From Candidatus Galligastranaerophilus intestinigallinarum (GTDB taxonomy: Bacteria; Cyanobacteriota; Vampirovibrionia; Gastranaerophilales; Gastranaerophilaceae): 8,209 nucleotides of DNA. The notes under the pieces were generated by a model. The model did not search any database, was not told the origin of the DNA, and saw only the letters and a list, made by a program, of their open reading frames with translations. Shown in pieces: positions 6,075 to 8,209 of the stretch; the first letter of the stretch is position 1, and every line of letters starts with the position of its first letter. The translations under genes and the position numbers were made by a program. The stretch lies in NCBI GenBank assembly GCA_018715855.1, contig DVKW01000193.1, forward strand, positions 1 to 8,209, written 5' to 3'.

Positions 6075-6108
6075 AAAAACCCCTTGTCAAAACTGATAAG
6101 GGGTTTTT
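6075..6108. terminator. Bidirectional intrinsic terminator between rplL and the GT-C gene
   Basis: CCCCTTGTC (6080-6088) pairs with GATAAGGGG (6095-6103) with one G-U pair around a 6-base loop. The stem is flanked by AAAAA (6075-6079) and TTTTT (6104-6108), so it reads as a Rho-independent terminator on both strands. It would end the rplJ-rplL mRNA and the convergent glycosyltransferase mRNA. Confidence 0.92.
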
Positions 6109-6126
6109 ATTTAATTGGGACAGTGC

Positions 6127-7650
6127 TTATATTTTCTCTAAAACCGCCAGTAATCCGGCTTCGTCCATTTGTTTGTTTATGTATAAAACTTTAATTTTTT
6201 TATTTTTAATAAAATACTTCATATTTTCTTTTGCTATGTATTCCGTAATATTGGCAAAGCTTGGCACGGAAAATAAATATAATTTGTTTTTTTCAAGACC
6301 GTTTATAATGTCATCATATTCCCTTTTGTTTTCATAGTGAGCAATCGGATAAATTTTAATTTTTTTATTATAAAAATTTGAATAATAATTATGATCAAGT
6401 ATGTGAAATGTAATAATACCGCTAATTTTATCGGAATTATTGTTTATAAAATCATAATGTTCTTTAATGTATGTTCTGTTAATTATATAGCGGTAAAGAT
6501 TGCCTTTAAATTGAAAAAGCACTGTGCAAATACAAAATATAATTAATGCTCGTTTTGTTATTGCTTCATCTTTTAAAAGAAAGGTAGCTGAAGAAATAAT
6601 AATTATAAATGAAGGCAATAAAAATAAAATTAATCTTAAAGTGAACGGGTATTTTTCAAAATATGAAAACAAGCAGCACAATATAACAGGTGCTAGTGTT
6701 AAAAATAGTATTTTGACGTATTTTTTTGCAAATAAAATAAAGATTCCGGTTATAAACAAGATGGCAGTCAAAAACTTTGCCGTAAATATCGGAATTAATT
6801 CGTATAGTTGATTATAAAATATTTCAAAGCCATTTTGATTTAAAAATCTATTTCCCGCAATTCCATTCATTTTGTCGCTCCAAAAACTTTGCATATAAGA
6901 ATAATTAACTTCATTTGTGGGAGTATAAAACATAAAATACCAGCATAATATGCTTAAAATTATCGGAACGAAGAATATGACATATTTTTTATTAAAAGTT
7001 TTGTCTTTAACGGATTCATAAACCAAAAATAAGCATCCTGTTGCAATGATAAATGTTGAAGAAAGAGAAAACCAAGGTGAAATAGCAATGACAAGGGAAT
7101 ATAAAATTATTTTTTTTAAAGATATTTCTTTAAAGTTTATTGTATAGAAAATATATAGCAATATTATCGAAAATAATAATTCGGTTGAATATTGCTTTGC
7201 TTCTTGAGAATAGCTTATTGCGGCCGTATTTAGCGAAAAAAACATTAAGCCTGTAATTATAACATATTTATTATTAAAAATTTTCGACAAAAGAATAAAA
7301 AAGGCGGGAACAGCCAGTATTGAAGATAACAAAGGAACAAATCTTACCCCGAATTCGCAATATTCAATTCCGTTTGTCTTTGTATACAATTCATAAAAAA
7401 ATTTTGTTACAATTAAGAAAAAAGGTGGCGCTACCTGATAATTGTTAAGAGGTTTGAAAAATTCAAAATAAGTTTTTTCCATAATATTATATGGCGCCAA
7501 TAATATTTCATCATTCCAAAAACCTTGGTTATATAAAAATACCTCAATTCTTAAATATATTCCTGTTATTGTTATTAAAGCAATTACTAAAATATATGAA
7601 ATATTTTGTAATTTTTTTGATTTTACATAAGAAATAAAGTTTGAGAACAC
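6127..7650 (-). CDS. GT-C fold membrane glycosyltransferase (family 39/83-like, ArnT/PMT type)
   Basis: An integral membrane enzyme predicted to transfer a sugar from a polyprenyl-phosphate donor to an envelope acceptor on the outer face of the membrane. The 507-aa protein has one N-terminal helix (about 18-36) and then the hallmark first outer loop GFWNDEIL (43-50), whose Asp-Glu pair (47-48) matches the catalytic/metal-binding acid motif of this superfamily. YQVAPPFFLIVTKFFYE (71-87) and SYSQEAKQYSTE (146-157) match the conserved second loop and the family's 'Y-S-Q-E-A-R-x-Y' motif. About ten further hydrophobic segments follow, and a soluble C-terminal domain of about 110 residues ends the protein. 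The start is GTG at 7650: AAAAGG is 8 bases upstream, and the next Met lies beyond the catalytic loop. It begins 5 bases after the GT2-GtrA gene, so they are one operon. Acceptor and sugar are unknown. Confidence 0.88.
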   Translation of the reverse strand: MFSNFISYVKSKKLQNISYILVIALITITGIYLRIEVFLYNQGFWNDEILLAPYNIMEKTYFEFFKPLNNYQVAPPFFLIVTKFFYELYTKTNGIEYCEFGVRFVPLLSSILAVPAFFILLSKIFNNKYVIITGLMFFSLNTAAISYSQEAKQYSTELLFSIILLYIFYTINFKEISLKKIILYSLVIAISPWFSLSSTFIIATGCLFLVYESVKDKTFNKKYVIFFVPIILSILCWYFMFYTPTNEVNYSYMQSFWSDKMNGIAGNRFLNQNGFEIFYNQLYELIPIFTAKFLTAILFITGIFILFAKKYVKILFLTLAPVILCCLFSYFEKYPFTLRLILFLLPSFIIIISSATFLLKDEAITKRALIIFCICTVLFQFKGNLYRYIINRTYIKEHYDFINNNSDKISGIITFHILDHNYYSNFYNKKIKIYPIAHYENKREYDDIINGLEKNKLYLFSVPSFANITEYIAKENMKYFIKNKKIKVLYINKQMDEAGLLAVLEKI

Positions 7651-7655
7651 CTACT

Positions 7656-8209
7656 TTACCTTTTCTCCTGAAATACAAAATATTTCCTTAAAACAAAATT
7701 GCCGACAACACCAATTAAACTTGAAATTGTTTTTGACCAAAAACTTGAAAGCCCCACAAAAATAAGCCCATAGGTGCAAATGTAATCCAGCGCACCCATA
7801 ATGGCTAAAGTTATAATGTATGAAACAATTTCGCCAAATGTTGTCCACCTTGCTTTGTGTCTGAATAAAATTGCAATGCAAAGGAAATAATTTATCATTG
7901 CAGAAATTATAAATGCAAACCAAACACTATAAATTAAATCCATTTTATAGTGGTTAAATATCATAAAGAATAAAATGTTGGCTATAGCTGAAACACCGCC
8001 AATAAAAAGATAAAGTAAAATTTGCATTGGAACGGGTGCAACGTGGCCGCCATAGTGGAAAATGCAATATAGTGCTCTTAGGCCATCTTTAGCACCTATT
8101 TTTTTGCCTTCTTCAAATGTTCTTGGGTTGTAGCTTATGGCGCATTCATAAAGCCTGTATTTTCCTTTTGAAACATAAATTGTAACTTCAGGTTCAAAAC
8201 CAAACCTGT
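7656..8209 (-). CDS. Glycosyltransferase family 2 fused to a GtrA-like membrane domain (5' end beyond the window)
   Basis: The reading frame stays open through the right edge; the ATG at 8027 is internal, not the start. The visible part has 183 codons. The first 50 or so residues (codons 8207 to about 8050) are the C-terminal end of a dolichol-phosphate-mannose-synthase-like GT2 enzyme: FGFEPEVTIYVSKG, YECAISYNPRTFEEGKKIG and KDGLRALYCIFHY are characteristic of that family. After a short linker (GGHVAPVP) comes a complete GtrA domain of about 120 residues with four membrane helices and the typical ending NFVLRKYFVFQ. GT2 enzymes of this type put a sugar on undecaprenyl or dolichyl phosphate, and GtrA proteins are thought to flip or help use that lipid-linked sugar, so the fusion joins both steps. 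Its partner is the GT-C enzyme encoded 5 bases downstream. The catalytic DXD region lies outside the window. Confidence 0.9.
   Translation of the reverse strand, partial: RFGFEPEVTIYVSKGKYRLYECAISYNPRTFEEGKKIGAKDGLRALYCIFHYGGHVAPVPMQILLYLFIGGVSAIANILFFMIFNHYKMDLIYSVWFAFIISAMINYFLCIAILFRHKARWTTFGEIVSYIITLAIMGALDYICTYGLIFVGLSSFWSKTISSLIGVVGNFVLRKYFVFQEKR

Noticed and set aside
5951..6337. Plus-strand open frame running from rplL through the terminator
   Set aside because: It overlaps rplL in another frame, crosses a strong terminator and then reads antisense to the GT-C gene.
7651..7923. Minus-strand 90-codon frame inside the GtrA domain
   Set aside because: Out of frame with the clear GtrA domain; its Cys/His/Phe-rich product looks like a zinc protein only by accident of the frame.
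8025..8027. ATG as the start of a stand-alone GtrA gene
   Set aside because: The frame is open upstream to the window edge and encodes a GT2 C-terminus with strong family motifs, so the Met is internal.

Overview
This AT-rich window carries eight complete genes and one gene cut by the right edge. It reads as a chromosomal segment of a low-GC bacterium. My best guess at lineage is a non-photosynthetic relative of Cyanobacteria (Gastranaerophilales / Melainabacteria). The guess rests on two lineage-style hypothetical proteins that carry a short F-(K/Q)-G motif right after the start and then amphipathic or hydrophobic helices, a style I associate with that group from memory. The rest of the window (rplJ, rplL, an L10 leader) is generic bacterial, so the lineage call is inference.

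Layout from left to right. (1) 13-1747, minus strand: a two-gene operon of a four-helix membrane protein of unknown function followed, one base later, by an EamA/DMT-type transporter. (2) 1890-3157, plus strand: two hypothetical helical proteins joined by an ATGA overlap. (3) 3154-4182, minus strand: a third hypothetical protein, convergent with that pair and sharing a palindromic TTAA at the stops. By eye its N-terminal half aligns with the first protein of the pair and its C-terminal half with the second, so one-gene and two-gene versions of the same architecture sit tail to tail. (4) 4239-4868, minus strand: a small sigma-70 family factor with regions 2 and 4 but no obvious region 3, placed directly upstream of the fused hypothetical gene. 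(5) 4869-5121: a divergent regulatory region with a sigma-gene promoter, a 7-bp inverted repeat, a strong rplJ promoter and a ribosomal protein L10 leader RNA. (6) 5122-6054, plus strand: rplJ and rplL (the L10 and L7/L12 stalk proteins), ended by a clear intrinsic terminator. Neither rplK/rplA nor rpoB/rpoC is next to them. (7) 6127-8209, minus strand: cell-envelope glycosylation genes, namely a family 2 glycosyltransferase fused to a GtrA membrane domain (5' end outside the window) and a multi-pass GT-C glycosyltransferase. They probably form a pathway in which the GT2-GtrA protein makes and/or flips a polyprenyl-phosphate sugar and the GT-C enzyme uses it outside the membrane.

The most unusual content is the trio of paralogous helical proteins at 1890-4182. 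The sigma gene is their closest regulatory neighbour. No RNA genes other than the leader, no CRISPR array and no mobile element were seen.
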